A DNA stretch of 64,000 nt from positions 24,397,126-24,461,125 of the forward strand of contig OZ037766.1 in assembly GCA_964035545.1 (NCBI GenBank), read 5' to 3'. The notes beneath the pieces were generated by a model. That model searched no databases. It saw only the letters and a list, made by a program, of their open reading frames with translations, and had not been told where the DNA came from. Source of the stretch: Bugula neritina (taxonomy: Eukaryota; Bryozoa; Gymnolaemata; Cheilostomatida; Bugulidae). The position numbers were made by a program, and so were the translations under genes. Below, piece after piece: positions 29,601 to 41,400 of the stretch (position 1 is the stretch's first letter; each line of letters starts with the position of its first letter).

Positions 29601-32550
29601 TTTGCTCATTGCAATAGCAAAACATCAGGCTCAATGTAAGTATTCCATCATTCAACCATCATTCAATGCTGTTTATAATTTAAACAACACAAAATCACAT
29701 TACCTCAAAAATACAAGAAACAAAAGAAACAAACTTGAGATTGAAATTATGCAATAATTGTGTCTAAATAAAATCAATTAATTTATAAAAAAAGTGAGTG
29801 ATCACTAAAAGGCCAGGGCCAATAGTGTAGTCATTAGTATATTTATCATAGGCAATAACAACATGTTGGAACATATCAGATAGGTACAAAAGGCAAACTA
29901 AATTTTACATACAAAACTGTTACACTGTTTATATAATTGCTGGAGCTGGATCAGCACCAAATTTTGTCCAAAGCATTGCTTTGCTGCAACAGTTGGTCAT
30001 TTGCTATTGTCCTGGCATAGCTCCTCCCCTTCTGTGGTGACTTGAAGTATCACAAGGCTGATACAGCCAGAACAGTTGCCTTGAGGCACATGGAAGCCTC
30101 CGTAGAACTAAGAACACTACACTTTCTGTGCAACAGCACCAGACAAAGGCGATTTGGGTGAAGCAACCCAAACGGAATTGAAATAAAGAAAACCAAGAGA
30201 AAACAAAATTGCAACATGTCAGGTCCTTTCACTCATTGTTGTTTAGTGCAGAACAATGCCTTTATTACAACTTGTAAAGTTTATTTTGTTGCTTTTTCAT
30301 GTTTCTATTATTAGCATACTAAAGGCTTATATTGAAAGTATATCAAGAGAACTCTGGAAAGAAACAGAAATCCCAGTTGAGCTACAGACCAACTGAGATT
30401 TTTTCTACATTATGTAAAAGATTAGAAGAGATGCAGCTATTTTGGCAGAATAATTTATACTACAAAAATATATTGGAAGATTAACAGACAGTTTGTAAGG
30501 CATATTTATGCACATTTATTCAAGCTGTTCAACAAATATTAGTCAGCAAACATAGACATATAAATGCTAAGAAATAGTGATGGCAAACAAGAGCTTTAAC
30601 AGTACAAACATCAACAACATAATGTTTTGTAAGGCCTAGAGAAATGTCATAAAAATAATGTAATCTCTTGCCACTAAAGTTCCTGTAATGTGGAACTGTC
30701 CAATCAGATGGAGAGGCATCCACATTGAAAAAGTAGCAATCCCTACAACTCATAAACAAGCAAAGATTTACAAAAATTAACTGGTAAATTTCACTGGATT
30801 GCTAAAATATATGGTAGTGCAACCCCGTGTTCTACAGTAGTGAACCAGAATAAAGCCACAGACTCATATGGTATATGAAAATTCCAATTCATTAAATTTA
30901 TAACTACGTGGTTTGATTGTATAACTGTATAACAGAAAGATAACATTCACCAGTATAAAATACAAAACAAATGCAATAGTTTTGGTAAATTTAATGAAAA
31001 ATGAAAGCATAACACTCTGACAGAGTTTAAAAGAAACCCACTCAATGGCGAAAGAAAACCACTGAAGAAATATATACTCTAAAGAAATGTATTGTAGGTT
31101 TGAATAGCACAACATTGAGCACCAGTATTTCCTAACAATTGTATAAACAGGTAAAGACAGCTTTTTCTCACATCATTAGTATAACTACATGTATTTTTTC
31201 AACTTGAAGCAAAGCCTATGTGTAAAAGTATGTATATATTGCTCATTGCTGGTGCATGCATAAAAAATGTGCACTGCACTTCCACAATTGAACACAACTG
31301 TGTAATTGTAATTTTCCAAAAGAAAAAAATGTCTAAATAATGATCAGATTGCATCATATGGTTGAAACAGAGTAGTAAGCATGCATTCGAGTGAAATATA
31401 AATTAAACTTATATAGAGCAATGCTCAATACTAGAATACAACTCCTGCCAAAATGCATTACTAGGAGAGGAAATGTATTTTTATAGTTATTATGCCAAAT
31501 GATTTTAGATAGCCCAGTATTAAATGATAATATAGGTTTCAACACTTCGACACAAGGGACATTGATATAGTTCAAAAGTAAATATAACCTCAATAAGTTG
31601 TAATCTTTGTAATCACTGTCTATTCTCTATACTAATGGAATCAAACTCGAACAACCACATTTCAATTACAAAATTCACATGTAAATAAAATATTGAAAAA
31701 TTTTAACCTTGGCATAACAAATTTGGAAACTGCTTTCTCCATTTCCCTGCTAATGGCTTAGTTTGTTGGATTGGTGAATAGTAGCAATCATTAGACTTGA
31801 AGTTAATTTATTTTACCTACCTACTTTTAGTGAGAAATATAGCTACAGAAGCATAAATCACAAAGTGATATACACTTACAGTAATTACACAAAACTAAAA
31901 GACTAAATAGTAAAGTAGTACTACTAATACTAGCAGTGACTAGTGACTACCTATAATTATCCCTATAGTTACTCCTTCCCCATGCTCATGCTACAGCTAT
32001 TGGTATTAGCATTACTATGCTATTACTCAAACTGTAAGATAAACATAATTATTATAATATCCTAATGAGTAACTGTAATGATATTGATTGTAATTAATTC
32101 AGATTATAATTATATTATTAAAATTGTTATCATTAAATTTAATGTTATCGGTTGTAGGTCAAACTGGACTACAACTTGGACTACAGTGAACACAGTATTA
32201 ACTATTCAGCATCGGTAAAAACAAGACTGAGACGGGTTAAGTTTAAGTTTAACTTTTAGTTCACTAATACTAATAGTATTTACTATTGACTTAAAATTAA
32301 TGACTATCGAGCAAGAGTTGTGACTCAAACTCAAACTGTATTGATTTTGCAGTCCCGCCAATCCGTCTTCAATGCAAAATATTAAAATTTAGCTTAAAAT
32401 AACCTGAAATATGTGGCTTTCAATAACTTGAACGACTTGCTCGGCATGAGCTTGGTTCTCCTCGGCAAGCATCGTCAACATGCTGATCAAAGGTTTACTG
32501 TTAACCGTCAAGTCATTGAGGGATGAGCGAAAATCGTCTAGCTCACCCAT
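6529..32550 (-). CDS. PCF11: PCF11, pre-mRNA cleavage complex II subunit, 37 exons
   Basis: Couples RNA polymerase II CTD recognition to mRNA 3'-end cleavage and transcription termination in the nucleus. Thirty-seven coding exons run from ATG at 32550 to TGA at 6529-6531. They total 6,222 bases, about 2,073 aa, longer than the human protein (about 1,555 aa). Exon bounds: 32404-32550, 29119-29247, 28774-28989, 25406-25621, 24837-25155, 24213-24336, 23399-23557, 23057-23140, 22828-22949, 22517-22657, 21959-22063, 21677-21787, 21248-21409, 20728-20924, 20250-20406, 19884-19986, 19485-19618, 18832-18910, 18309-18454, 17809-17955, 17075-17289, 16706-16778, 16236-16440, 15887-16077, 15027-15188, 14522-14605, 13883-14149, 13604-13748, 10400-10589, 10024-10182, 9824-9916, 8976-9182, 8163-8640, 7727-7816, 7275-7467, 6778-7117, 6529-6660. 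All phases agree. Family identity is secure; some exons in the low-complexity middle could be alternative. Confidence 0.9.
6945..7070 (-). repeat. PCF11: In-frame 15-bp coding minisatellite (SLPPG repeats) in PCF11
   Basis: On the plus strand the unit is close to CCAGGTGGTAGAGAA, with units reading CCACGTGGTAAAGAA as variants. Read on the minus strand it encodes G-S/T/N-L-P-P/R pentapeptides. The 15-bp period keeps the frame, so copy number may vary without disrupting the protein. Confidence 0.85.
9192..9772. repeat. Compound AGT/AGC trinucleotide array filling a PCF11 intron
   Basis: About 580 bases made of AGT and AGC with frequent ACTAGT junctions, lying between PCF11 exons 31 and 32 and occupying most of that 641-base intron. 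It leaves frames open on both strands (poly-Val, poly-Thr or poly-Leu), but these are artefacts. On the PCF11 sense strand it reads as CTACTACTACT. Confidence 0.93.
10590..13603 (-). repeat. 15-bp minisatellite, about 200 copies, forming PCF11 intron 28
   Basis: In the sense (minus) orientation the unit is GTATGTCTCTACTCT. The intron starts at 13603 with GTATGTCTCCACTCT, that is, with a repeat unit in exact register with the GT of the 5' splice site. The array continues to about 10609, and only a short non-repeat tail ending TGCTGTTACAG precedes exon 29. Interruptions include shortened units with ACAGAGTAGAG spacing and point variants (TTC, CAC, CGT). The long ORFs across it on both strands are a consequence of the 15-bp period. 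Confidence 0.95.
14784..14905. repeat. Short AT-rich tandem repeat in PCF11 intron
   Basis: Three copies of TTATATAGTTGGTATAGCA followed by variable CTATACAGTAT sequence, in the intron between exons 25 and 26. Confidence 0.7.
15887..17289 (-). other. PCF11: PCF11 FEGP-type repeat region (exons 21-24)
   Basis: The repeated pattern is F-x-G-P-P/A-R-x-I-x-I-D-x, for example YYQGAPANFWLDD, FGGPPYPVTV, FEPPPREILIDGK, FDGPTPVIIVDGK, FNGPAREILIDD, FGGPGQEVIIDEK and FNGPPRTIKI. It corresponds to the FEGP repeats of metazoan PCF11. Exon 20 (17809-17955) leads in with VTNEVVID. Confidence 0.85.
18309..24336 (-). other. PCF11: PCF11 basic / RS-rich middle region with D-x-D-L-R motifs (exons 6-19)
   Basis: Exons 7-9 are Arg/Ser-rich (for example SPSRSPSSRTQSRSRSSS). 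Exons 12-18 each hold one acidic-aliphatic-Arg motif: DIDLR, DEDLR, EEDLR, DVDLR, DVDLR, DEDLR, DTDLR. These are set in Lys/Arg-rich, low-complexity and probably disordered sequence. Exon 19 (18309-18454) gives IVDLLTKAMHNRNDPRVRQL. The region is recognised as PCF11 by position and phase continuity, and the short motifs repeat exon by exon. Confidence 0.75.
23876..24074. repeat. 18-bp tandem repeat in PCF11 intron 6
   Basis: About eleven copies of GACACCCAGCACTATGTT with GTGG/GTTG and CACTAT/CATTAT variants, between exons 6 and 7. The DTQHYV-type frames are period artefacts. Confidence 0.93.
24600..24815. repeat. 14-bp tandem repeat just downstream of a PCF11 5' splice site
   Basis: About fifteen copies of TATACAGGTAACAT with variants (CACTATACAGG, AGTACTATACAGG). 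It lies in intron 5, ending about 20 bases from the 5' splice site of exon 5 at 24836. Confidence 0.88.
24837..25621 (-). other. PCF11: PCF11 coiled coil and DPR-repeat exons (4 and 5)
   Basis: Exon 4 (25406-25621) encodes a Glu/Gln/Lys/Leu-rich stretch running from IEQKKRELARIEQKR to ERELLELQNKLAL, predicted to be a coiled coil. Exon 5 (24837-25155) carries spaced DPR-type motifs (PDPRL, ADPRV, VDPRV, SHPRV, SDPRM). The partners of this region are not evident from sequence. Confidence 0.8.
25750..28323. mobile_element. 2.57-kb non-autonomous element with long terminal inverted repeats and TA duplication
   Basis: The left end starts CACAGTTGGTTTAAGGTCAT (25750) and the right end is its exact complement, ending at 28323. 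Each end is flanked by TA (25748-25749 and 28324-28325), as expected for a Tc1/mariner-type insertion. Similarity between the ends continues imperfectly for at least 200 bases, including GATAGCTCGAACAG on the left near 25823 and its complement near 28232. GCTACGCTCCTG (left, about 26164) and GCTCCTGACTTG (complement of the right, about 28070) suggest the arms reach inward to roughly 26180 and 28060. No transposase ORF remains. It lies in PCF11 intron 3. Confidence 0.8.
26676..26745 (-). mobile_element. tRNA-derived SINE-like fragment
   Basis: The minus strand reads GTGGTCTAGAGGTTAGAGGC, like the A-box side of tRNA-Glu, followed about 30 bases later by GGTTATGGTTCAACCC, a B-box. The cloverleaf arms are too degraded for a working tRNA. 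It is nested in the 2.57-kb element. Confidence 0.55.
28774..32550 (-). other. PCF11: PCF11 CTD-interaction domain (exons 1-3)
   Basis: Residues about 1-135 form the CID that binds phosphorylated RNA polymerase II CTD. Exon 1 gives DFRSSLNDLTVNSKP then MLTMLAEEN. Exon 2 gives EKLPSLYLIDSILKN then FCHVFEQ. Exon 3 gives the RQSMFKLRQTWNE and KLYALDVRVNQIDPAWPV segments, followed by IHVNPRFL. These align position by position with the human CID. The ATG at 32548-32550 starts directly at the domain, so the N-terminal extension of the human protein is absent or very short. Confidence 0.92.
29248..32403 (-). other. PCF11 intron 1 (3.2 kb), no coding exon seen
   Basis: No coding exon or clear element was recognised. 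Several sense-strand AATAAA hexamers occur, seen as TTTATT on plus at 30261, 30280, 30515 and 31807. Confidence 0.6.
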
Positions 32551-33610
32551 ATTTTTTCTATATATATTTAGAAATCAATGTGACTGTCAGCTCCGCAAAG
32601 TTTTCAATTCATTTAATGGTTGAATTAATATTAAGAGGCGACTGTCACTTCTTTCGCTTTCACCATGATCATGCAGATTGCCTAAGTTGCAAAACTGATA
32701 ATCACCATGATAATGATTCGAGACACAAAATCAACATGGCATCGTTAACGTATCCGGTATCACTGGCCAATGAAAGCGTAAATTACCTATCGAAAGGATA
32801 ACTCCTTAATATAATCAAGCCGTTAGAAAATAGATCTACAGCGACAGCCCAGACTTCAGTTTTAAATCACAGAAATTGTTGCTACGCATAATACACATGT
32901 GGTCTGTAGATACATTTACAATAGGTGTTTTGAAAAGACAACTGACATTGGAAAAATATTTAAGTTGTGAATTTTGATCGTGCACTTTTTATTACATGCA
33001 TATGATGCCATAGTATGTGTAATGTGAATGACATTGCATCATGCAGTTATATAACCTGTTTTGTAAATATTATTATAGTTGTGCCGTGTTCCTCTGTGTC
33101 CTAAATCCCCTTTATCTTTGTGGTTTGTATATTGTCAGTCTTAGAAATGTGTTCGTGGTGATCAGTTGTGCGCTCTAAATAAAGATATTTCATTGAACTT
33201 TAAATATAATACTATTACAGTATGTAATTTTCTTTTGCCTAATTGAAAGTAATTGATGAAAATAAAAGGTGGTGTTGAACTAATAATTTTAGCTGCATAC
33301 ACAAATCAGGCAAGATATGTTAAATAACTATATCCTTGCAACAGATAGAATAAGTTGAGAAATGGCATTAGGATGTAAGAGTGTAACAAAATATTTTTAT
33401 CTAATTATTGCAAATCAATTATAGGCAGAACCAGTTTAGTAATAGGCACATACTTTATTTAGAGTAAGATATACTTTGAATTATCAGTAATATTGCTCGA
33501 TAATATGGTAATACAACATTTTTAGAATAAAGCAAGAGGGAAGAACACCATAACAGATCCCATTATCAAATAAGACTATAAAAGAGAAGATGTGGGAGCC
33601 TCTTAGAAGT
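32551..33610. other. Intergenic: EDF1 3' flank and PCF11 5' flank
   Basis: EDF1 and PCF11 are in tandem on the minus strand about 1 kb apart. A minus-strand AATAAA (TTTATT on plus near 33453) could end EDF1 transcripts. The plus-strand 92-codon ORF at 32523-32801 overlaps PCF11 exon 1 and has no family likeness. A plus-strand AATAAA at about 33178 is noted but unassigned. Confidence 0.55.
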
Positions 33611-35927
33611 TTACTTTTTGGCTCCACCTTTGGCACCTCTTGGTTCCATAGGCTTGCCAATGTCCTTTCCCCGTAGCTTTACACCTATAATTACAGAGAA
33701 ATGCCTTTACAGATGATATAACAACATACAAAAATAGCCTCGTCATATTTTCGAAAACTAAACTATTTTTTTTCTTTTATTACTCCTTAACTCGTAGCAA
33801 CACAAATTTAACTTTAAGTAAAAATGGCTATGGTAACACTTTGTAAACAAGATAAATTGCTGAACTATTAAAAATATTGATACAGACATAAAAATGACAC
33901 ATACCTAAAGCTCTTTCAATCTTTCCAAGTATTGCATCGTTGGGTATGGCTTTGCCAGCTTCATATTCATTTATTATTTGCGGTTTTTCTGATATTTTCT
34001 ACAACATGAGGTGAGAAATGTTAACACAAAATGTAATTGTTTACAGCTTAGTGAGGGAAACATCCTGAAGACTGTAAACCAGTGAAACATTTGGGTAGAA
34101 CACCGAGCAGCCAGTTTAGTTTACTCAACAAGTATCTCCCATCCACTTACAACTGCTCTGGAATGTTCTAAACATAACTAAAAAAATTTCTCATCTATCA
34201 CCGCTTTCCTGTTCAGGTAGCGGGTCTAAATATAACTAAATTGTGATTACAAAGGTTACTGAAATAAACATAAACTGGCCAAGTGATCAGAGATTTGTAT
34301 GCTAGATTAGGTTGTAAGCAATTGACCATGTAAATGTACCACATTTACAGGGTCAATTGCAATATACTGCTCACTCTACAATCATTTAATCATCAGCAGC
34401 AAATTCTTGTATGTTGGAAATGCCATTAAAAAGTCAGTATGTATGAGGAAAGGATCCCGTACAAAAGCCCCACCCTGTCTAAGTGCTTTACATCCAAACC
34501 ACGACAGTGACTCCCACAGGTTTGCACTAACCCCCCCCCCTCTCTAGACAGTGGTTGTCTTATCCTATTCTAATGACATAACTATTCTGGTGACATATAA
34601 CATCATATTTATAATCAATTGAAGATGAACACATTACATAGTAACTGAAAGTTGTCCATGTTGATGGCACATAGATTTCTACAGATCTTGATGAGAAACT
34701 AAACGCAAAATAACCTGCTACCTATAAAGCAGCAGTTATCAACTAGAGACATTACTTCTTCCAATCTTGTTGAAAAAATAAAAGAAGCCTGAAGAAAAGG
34801 GCAAATACTCACTGTTGCCAGCTCTTTCTGCGTCATTCCTTTGGCTTGTCTTCCTTGCTGCATTGCTCTTGAAACACTCAGAGTTACCTTATCGTGGTGG
34901 AGCTCTTCAGTCTCACGATCGAGTGCAGCTGTGTTTTTAGCGGTTTGATGCTGCGCATTACCCCCAGCTCGATCTGTGAAACAGGTGATAAACTGTAGAT
35001 AGACTATTCAGTCATACAAATGGTAACTGTGTATAAAACATATAGTAATACAACTACTACTGTGTATAAACTATCAAATAATACATATCATAACTTGTAT
35101 ACACTGTCTAAAGATAACTTTAACTAATATAACATTGAGTATAACATACTGTTCCACACAACTGACTAGGTTTCACTTACATTTTTTAGATGTATCAATG
35201 GCTGCTCCAGAACGCATGGCAGCATTCACAGCCTACAAAAATTTTACTGCATAATTAGACATCAATGGGGTACCACCGAACAATGCTGGGGGATTTTCTA
35301 AAAAATGCTTACCACACCTCTGATTTACAGAGAAGAAAAACCATCCTAATCAGGTCTACTGGGCAATCAAATATTTCTAACATACTTCCAGTATGTAATG
35401 CAAATAAGGTTTGTAGTTAACAAGTTTACATAGAAAAACCGGGAGGGGGGGACAATTTCTAAATCAAGTTATGTCAACTGAATATTCTCAAATTATAGCA
35501 TATAGAAATAAACAGTGTTTCAATTGTTGTCCAATTAAAGTGAATGTTAAATGCATATCAGGTGACCATCAGTAGGCAGTATTTAGACTCTGTACTCTGT
35601 GTCTTGAGCACCTAGAAAATCGGTCTTACAACTTCACAATTTCATTGAGTTAGCTTGCTCCACCACCTGACAATCCGATCAATTTGCTTGACTTGACCTC
35701 AAAATAAACTTTTCTGTCTGACCCATACCCTGGCCCAGCATGCCAATAACTTGATTTTAAATTAATTTGACTTGATTTGGGTGTTAATATTCCCAACAGA
35801 GTTGTTGGAAAACAGTTTGTTTATTCTAATTCAATATATACCAACTGACCTGTGTAGATTTAGCTGCTGAGGCCGGCTTACTTTTTCTCAAAACGACAGG
35901 ATCGGTATCATTAGCCCAGTTTGACAT
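33611..35927 (-). CDS. EDF1: EDF1 / multiprotein bridging factor 1, complete, five exons
   Basis: Conserved eukaryotic MBF1: a transcriptional co-activator that also binds collided ribosomes. Exons 35850-35927, 35181-35232, 34813-34973, 33905-33998 and 33611-33684 give 459 bases, 152 aa, with all phases matching. Human EDF1 is 148 aa. Start [15 protein letters not shown]; the hallmark segments are [20 protein letters not shown] (about 57-76), [18 protein letters not shown], and [13 protein letters not shown] inside the Cro/C1-type helix-turn-helix (about 82-137). Then follow [18 protein letters not shown] and a Gly/Lys tail. BAG6 lies divergently upstream and PCF11 in tandem downstream. Nothing is missing or broken. 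Confidence 0.97.
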
Positions 35928-38437
35928 GGTGAATGTTATGACCTTTTCTGATTCAAATACAAAAATACTTTCTATTACAAAATGCTTAACAGAAACAATG
36001 CTGGTTGCAGATATGCAAATAAGGGATCAAGATCTATTATAATTAATCATTTCTTCAAAAATAAAAAGCTACACAATCACAAAATTTCTCAACAACTTCT
36101 TCATACAGGCTAGAACCCATGACAAGGGTTTTTACGTGGGCTAAGGAGCGTATCTCTAATAATGCTGGTCACATGATTTGAGGTACTTTTGCCGTGACAT
36201 ATGAGCAATTATTAAGTGCTTTTGCTGACCGCAAATGGATGGGACATAGACCCATGACCTGCCTCATACGACACCAGCACTTTAACTACTAGACCACTAA
36301 CCCCACTGCTAGTATAACTACCAATAGCAAAATATAATGATGATAAAAGGCCTCAATGACAAGCATCTACTTCCACGGTAAATCATAACTGTAAGCATAA
36401 AATCAAGTTTCACTGTGAGATTAAAGACTTGGCCAAAATTCGAACTGTGAATAAAAGTAAATCACTAATGCGGCAATGCCTATATCACCATCACCATCAG
36501 TTTCCCGATACTCACATTGGTGGTCATAACACATACCCATAGTGACAGTTACTAAAACTAAAAGAAAAACTAAAAGCATGTTTTAAAATATTCAAGTGTT
36601 GAAACATTAAATGAGCAGCACATTGAAATTGGGTTTGATTATAAGACCTGACAATTACCTTGTGGAAGAACTTTAACCTAACACCAATACCCTAGGTCTA
36701 CGATCAAAAATAAAAAGTAACAGCAACACAGTTGAACACCCAACTCTAAGTCTATGTCTGGAGATAAGCTAAAGCTAATACAATATTGGTATGACCAAAA
36801 GTACGAGTATTACAGTTACTAATATTAGTATAAGTATAAAAGTATTTCTAATCGTAGTACCAATACTTATACTCATTATTTATTAAGCTTACCTAAAAAT
36901 TGAAAATATGTATATTAGTAAATCTAATAGTATTACAAATACTATTAGATTTACTACAGCCACAAGTGTTAGTATTGCTACTACTAATAAGTATTACTAA
37001 TAAGGAACAAATAGTAATAGTAATACTAATTAATTAGGTAATACTTACTTACACTAATATGTATACTGGTATAGTTATATTCATTTTACTAATAATAACA
37101 GTGATATTTTTAGTATTAATAGCTATTTATTTTCAAGTAATTAAATTCACATTGAGTTTGATATTTAATAACTACACTTACATTGACACTGATCTTATTT
37201 CATAGGGCCTTGAAATTTTCTTTTTGACTTTTGTTTACAACTTTATTTTATAAAAGAATAAACTTTTTCAACTTTCTTATCCTTTACTTTAACTTTTAGT
37301 TTTACAAAATCAAAATCACTAAATGTTGCTAGTGTTAGTGGCAGGGCTACTAGGCCTAGTGGCAGTGCTACTAGTGCTACTCAGTTTTTATAATATTAAT
37401 AGCAAATTGAAATTCCATAATGATAATCATAATCTGATAATCATAAAGTAAAAGTCAAACTGAAACTTAAATCTAAAGGTGAAAGTTCAACTTCAAGTAG
37501 AACTAGAAGTAGAACAAATTTTGTCACTAAATCTAATTTATATTTATATAATTATATACTAATGGTAATACTTAATTCTATTTTATTTAATTATCAAAAT
37601 AAATTTATAATACTTAATATTATATATCACCATCGATATGATGATATATGATTATATCAAATTCAATATGAATATGTTGAACTTAAACTTGATGTTTGCA
37701 TAGTCATACTGATAGTGATACTCATATTGATATTCATATTGATAATCATAATGATAATCATAATCATAATGATAATCATAATGACTAACTCTTACTCTAA
37801 GTCTAATGTCAATGATATTGCATTTGATATGCCTATCACTATGACTATGAGTATGACTATGGCCTATAATATTAATTCCTCACTTTAAGTTTAAGTTTGA
37901 GACTGAGCTAGATTGAAATATTAAACTTAGTGTAAATATTAAATATATTAATATTAATATAATGATATTGATATTCATATTGACATCGCTGTTTCATGAA
38001 AATGGTGTAACTATTGTACTTGCAGTAAAATTACCACCAGTAATATAACAATTAGCTGAAAATTTTATTCATGTTTGCCTGAGAGTGATGCAATCACGCA
38101 CTTCAAGTGTATTCTAGAACAATAATTTTTTGTAACCTGCAGCAAAAGCATTAGCCTATATAGTATATAGGCATTTTCAAAACCCCGATGGCTACGATAG
38201 TAGCCCATTTCTAAGGACTGAGCATGCGTTAGCTATAATCCATCCTAAAGCCCTGTATGGCTTTAGTACATCCGTTTAGAAAAAACTGTCCAGCTTAAAC
38301 TGAAACTTGTCTTAGGAAAACCCACAGCAATTCAAAACAATTCTCTAGAGAGCCATTACATGAATATTTTTAGCTTGTAGTTGTTACACAGGTTATATTC
38401 CTTTACCCCAGTTAAGCTTGGAGTGCACTATTGTATT
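35928..38437. other. EDF1-BAG6 divergent intergenic region
   Basis: Head-to-head spacer of 2.5 kb, highly AT-rich from about 36780 to 38000, with short runs such as ATAATCATAATGATAATC near 37740. It must hold both promoters. No TATA or other motif can be assigned with confidence, and no coding exon was seen. Confidence 0.6.
36222..36306 (-). mobile_element. tRNA-derived SINE-like fragment
   Basis: The minus strand has AGTGGTCTAGTAGTTAAAGT (A-box region, tRNA-Glu-like) and, about 30 bases on, GGTCATGGGTCTATGTCCC (degenerate B-box). It resembles the fragment at 26676-26745, suggesting one SINE family. Confidence 0.5.
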
Positions 38438-41400
38438 ATGTTTGAAGTCAAAGTTAAAACTTTAGATGGGAAAAATGTCAGTTTTTCTGTGGAGGATGAG
38501 GTAAAGCTTCATTTAAAATTATAACTAGAATGAAATGGAAGCGACAAAATAAGACTTAAAAGTGAAATTATACGAAATGTTGCTAGAATTCCTAATTCAA
38601 TTTTAAGTATTTTATTGTGCATGCACAACATTATTATAAAATTGAAATTAAATAGAATTACTATTACTATTAGTATTACTATTAGATTGGTAATGATAGA
38701 AAATCACTCAAAACATAAAATTAACTTAAACATTAGGCACTAATACTAACTGATATAAATAAAATATTATAATATTAAGAATCTTTATTGGTAAAATATT
38801 GTAATAAATGTAGTTATAAATTTTATATAATAATTGAATTTTGTATTAGTAATACTAGTAGTAGTACTACTAGTAGTACTACTAGTAGTACCAGTAATAA
38901 TAACAAATTTAATAAAATAAAATGTTAGTCTTCGTCTAAGTTATATATAAATATAATATATTATAGTGGTACTTTATGAGTTTACTTGTTTATGAGTAGC
39001 ACTAACAGTTGTAATCATAATCATAACATTTATTTTTAATTACTATTACTATTAGCATTATATTTAAAATAAATTGAAATATAGGCTACAGCTACACTGA
39101 CAATACACTTCTCACTCTCGGTAAAATTGGCTGGCACTAGTCAGTAGTATTTTTAGTGCGTATAGACATAATTATAATCGATTATTAGGTATATTACATA
39201 AGCAATGGTACTATTGTTGGATGCACTATCTATAGATAATAGATATATTATACTCATACTAAACATAGTATAGTATGGTATGGTACTGGGCAGTGGTCAA
39301 TATTTGCTGTAGCGTAAAAGGTGCATAATAGTAATGCTAATAATTAATATCATTCATTTTCATTATTACTACTGCATAAAAAATTTGAGTTATAATATAA
39401 TGTATTATTACATTTAGTACTGCTATGTTTTAATCAGGTTTACATTATGGTAGATAGATCAATTTAATTATGTTGTGTACAGTAATATTGTTTCAATGAT
39501 TATTTGTAATAACTTGAAATATATATTTTATTAGATCACTGTAGCAGATTTCAAGGCCAAGATTAGCTCAAGCATTGTAAGTAGTTCACTCTTCTGTAGC
39601 TACTGCAGTAAACTGTCCATTTGCTTACAAATGTCAACATATGTGTGTCACTTCGTCAATTTTACTAATTTTGCATTGTGTTTTTGTAGAATGTCGAACC
39701 AGAAAGGCAGCGGTTAATATTCAGTGGCAAAGTATTGCATAATAGCCGGCAGCTCAAGAGCTATGGTAATTATTTCGTTTTCGCACTGCGTTTTGTTCAA
39801 CTGTGATTGTGTTAGGAATTCAGTTTGTGAGGTGTTGGTAACTGTAAACTTAATGTGTGTTGTAGATGTAGCTGACAAAGTTGTACATGTGGTCACTAGC
39901 AGTCCCCCTAGTGCCAGTGCTCAGGGTGGCACTGCAACCCCCGTCACCTCATCAGAGCCGAGGAGAAACACCAACAGACCTACAGTATCCATGTCAACAG
40001 TTCCATCAAACATGCTGGGGGACGTCATGAATAACGTTATGTCAGGGTTGCCAGGTTAATTCAGTCGACTATGCTGTTGTATATTTGTTTATCAGAGTTA
40101 AGGTTCACTTGTACCTTTCACGATTTTTAGTCACAAATTCAATTTGACTGAGTTGAAGTTTCGCCAAGTTGCCATGCATTGTAGTAGCCATTCATCAAAC
40201 TTATGGTCTAGTGATGACTTTCTTGGCCGATATCGGAACAATAGTCAAAAAAATGATAAACCCTTGTTATTATTTCATTGGTTGGATGACTGACTTGAAT
40301 AATGTATAAATGGTAACTGTTTTTTATACTTGCAAGGTTCTACATCAATAACATGAGAACTATTTTACTGGTAGTTCAATACATCTTTCTATGTAGTAAT
40401 TGTTTTAATTCTAATTCATGCTGAGGTATATGTTAAATATAGAATAATATACTTTTTTCAAGCATTGAAGATTTCAATCGCGGCGTCTTTTATTTTGGGT
40501 GATTAAATATGAAAGTGTTTACGTTTTTATTTACGTTTAGTTTATTATTACGTGATGAATTGTGATAAAAATTCATTATGCATGTGCGCTGTGTAGGTGA
40601 TGCCATGGTTCACCATTTTGATGTTAGAAGAGCGAACAACCCTCAGTCATCACCCCATACGGAGTCAGGCAGGAGAGTTGTCCTCATCAGACAGTGGATT
40701 AGGGACTGCCATTCTTTACTAGACAGAGTAGAGGTGAGTTATTCTTTACTAGACAGAGTAGAGGTGAGTCATTCTTTACTAGACAGAGTAGAGGTGAGTC
40801 ATTCTTTACTAGACAGAGTAGAGGTGAGCCATTCTTTACTAGACAGAGTAGAGCTGAGTCATTCTTTACTAGACAGAGTAGAGGTGAGTCATTCTTTACT
40901 AGACAGAGTAGAGGTGAGTCATTCTTTACTAGACAGACTAGAGGTGAGTAATTCTTTACTAGACAGAGTAGAGGTGAGTCATTCTTTACTAGACAGAGTA
41001 GAGGTGAGTCATTCTTTACTAGACAGAGTAGAGCTGAGTCATTCTTTACTAGACAGAGTAGAGGTGAGTCATTCTTTACTAGACAGAGTAGAGGTGAGTC
41101 ATTCTTTACTAGACAGACTAGAGGTGAGTAATTCTTTACTAGACAGAGTAGAGGTGAGTCATTCTTTACTAGACAGAGTAGAGGTGAGTAATTCTTTACT
41201 AGACAGAGTAGATGTGAGTTATTCTTTACTAGACAGAGTATAGGTGAGTCATTCTTTACTAGACAGAGTAGAGGTGAGTAATTCTTTACTAGACAGAGTA
41301 GAGGTGAGCCATTCTTTACTAGACAGAGTAGAGGTGAGTTATTCTTTACTAGACAGAGTAGAGGTGAGTCATTCTTTACTAGACAGAGTAGAGGTGAGTC

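Noticed and set aside
32523-32801. Plus-strand 92-codon ORF opposite PCF11 exon 1
   Set aside because: It overlaps the conserved PCF11 start on the other strand and resembles no family.
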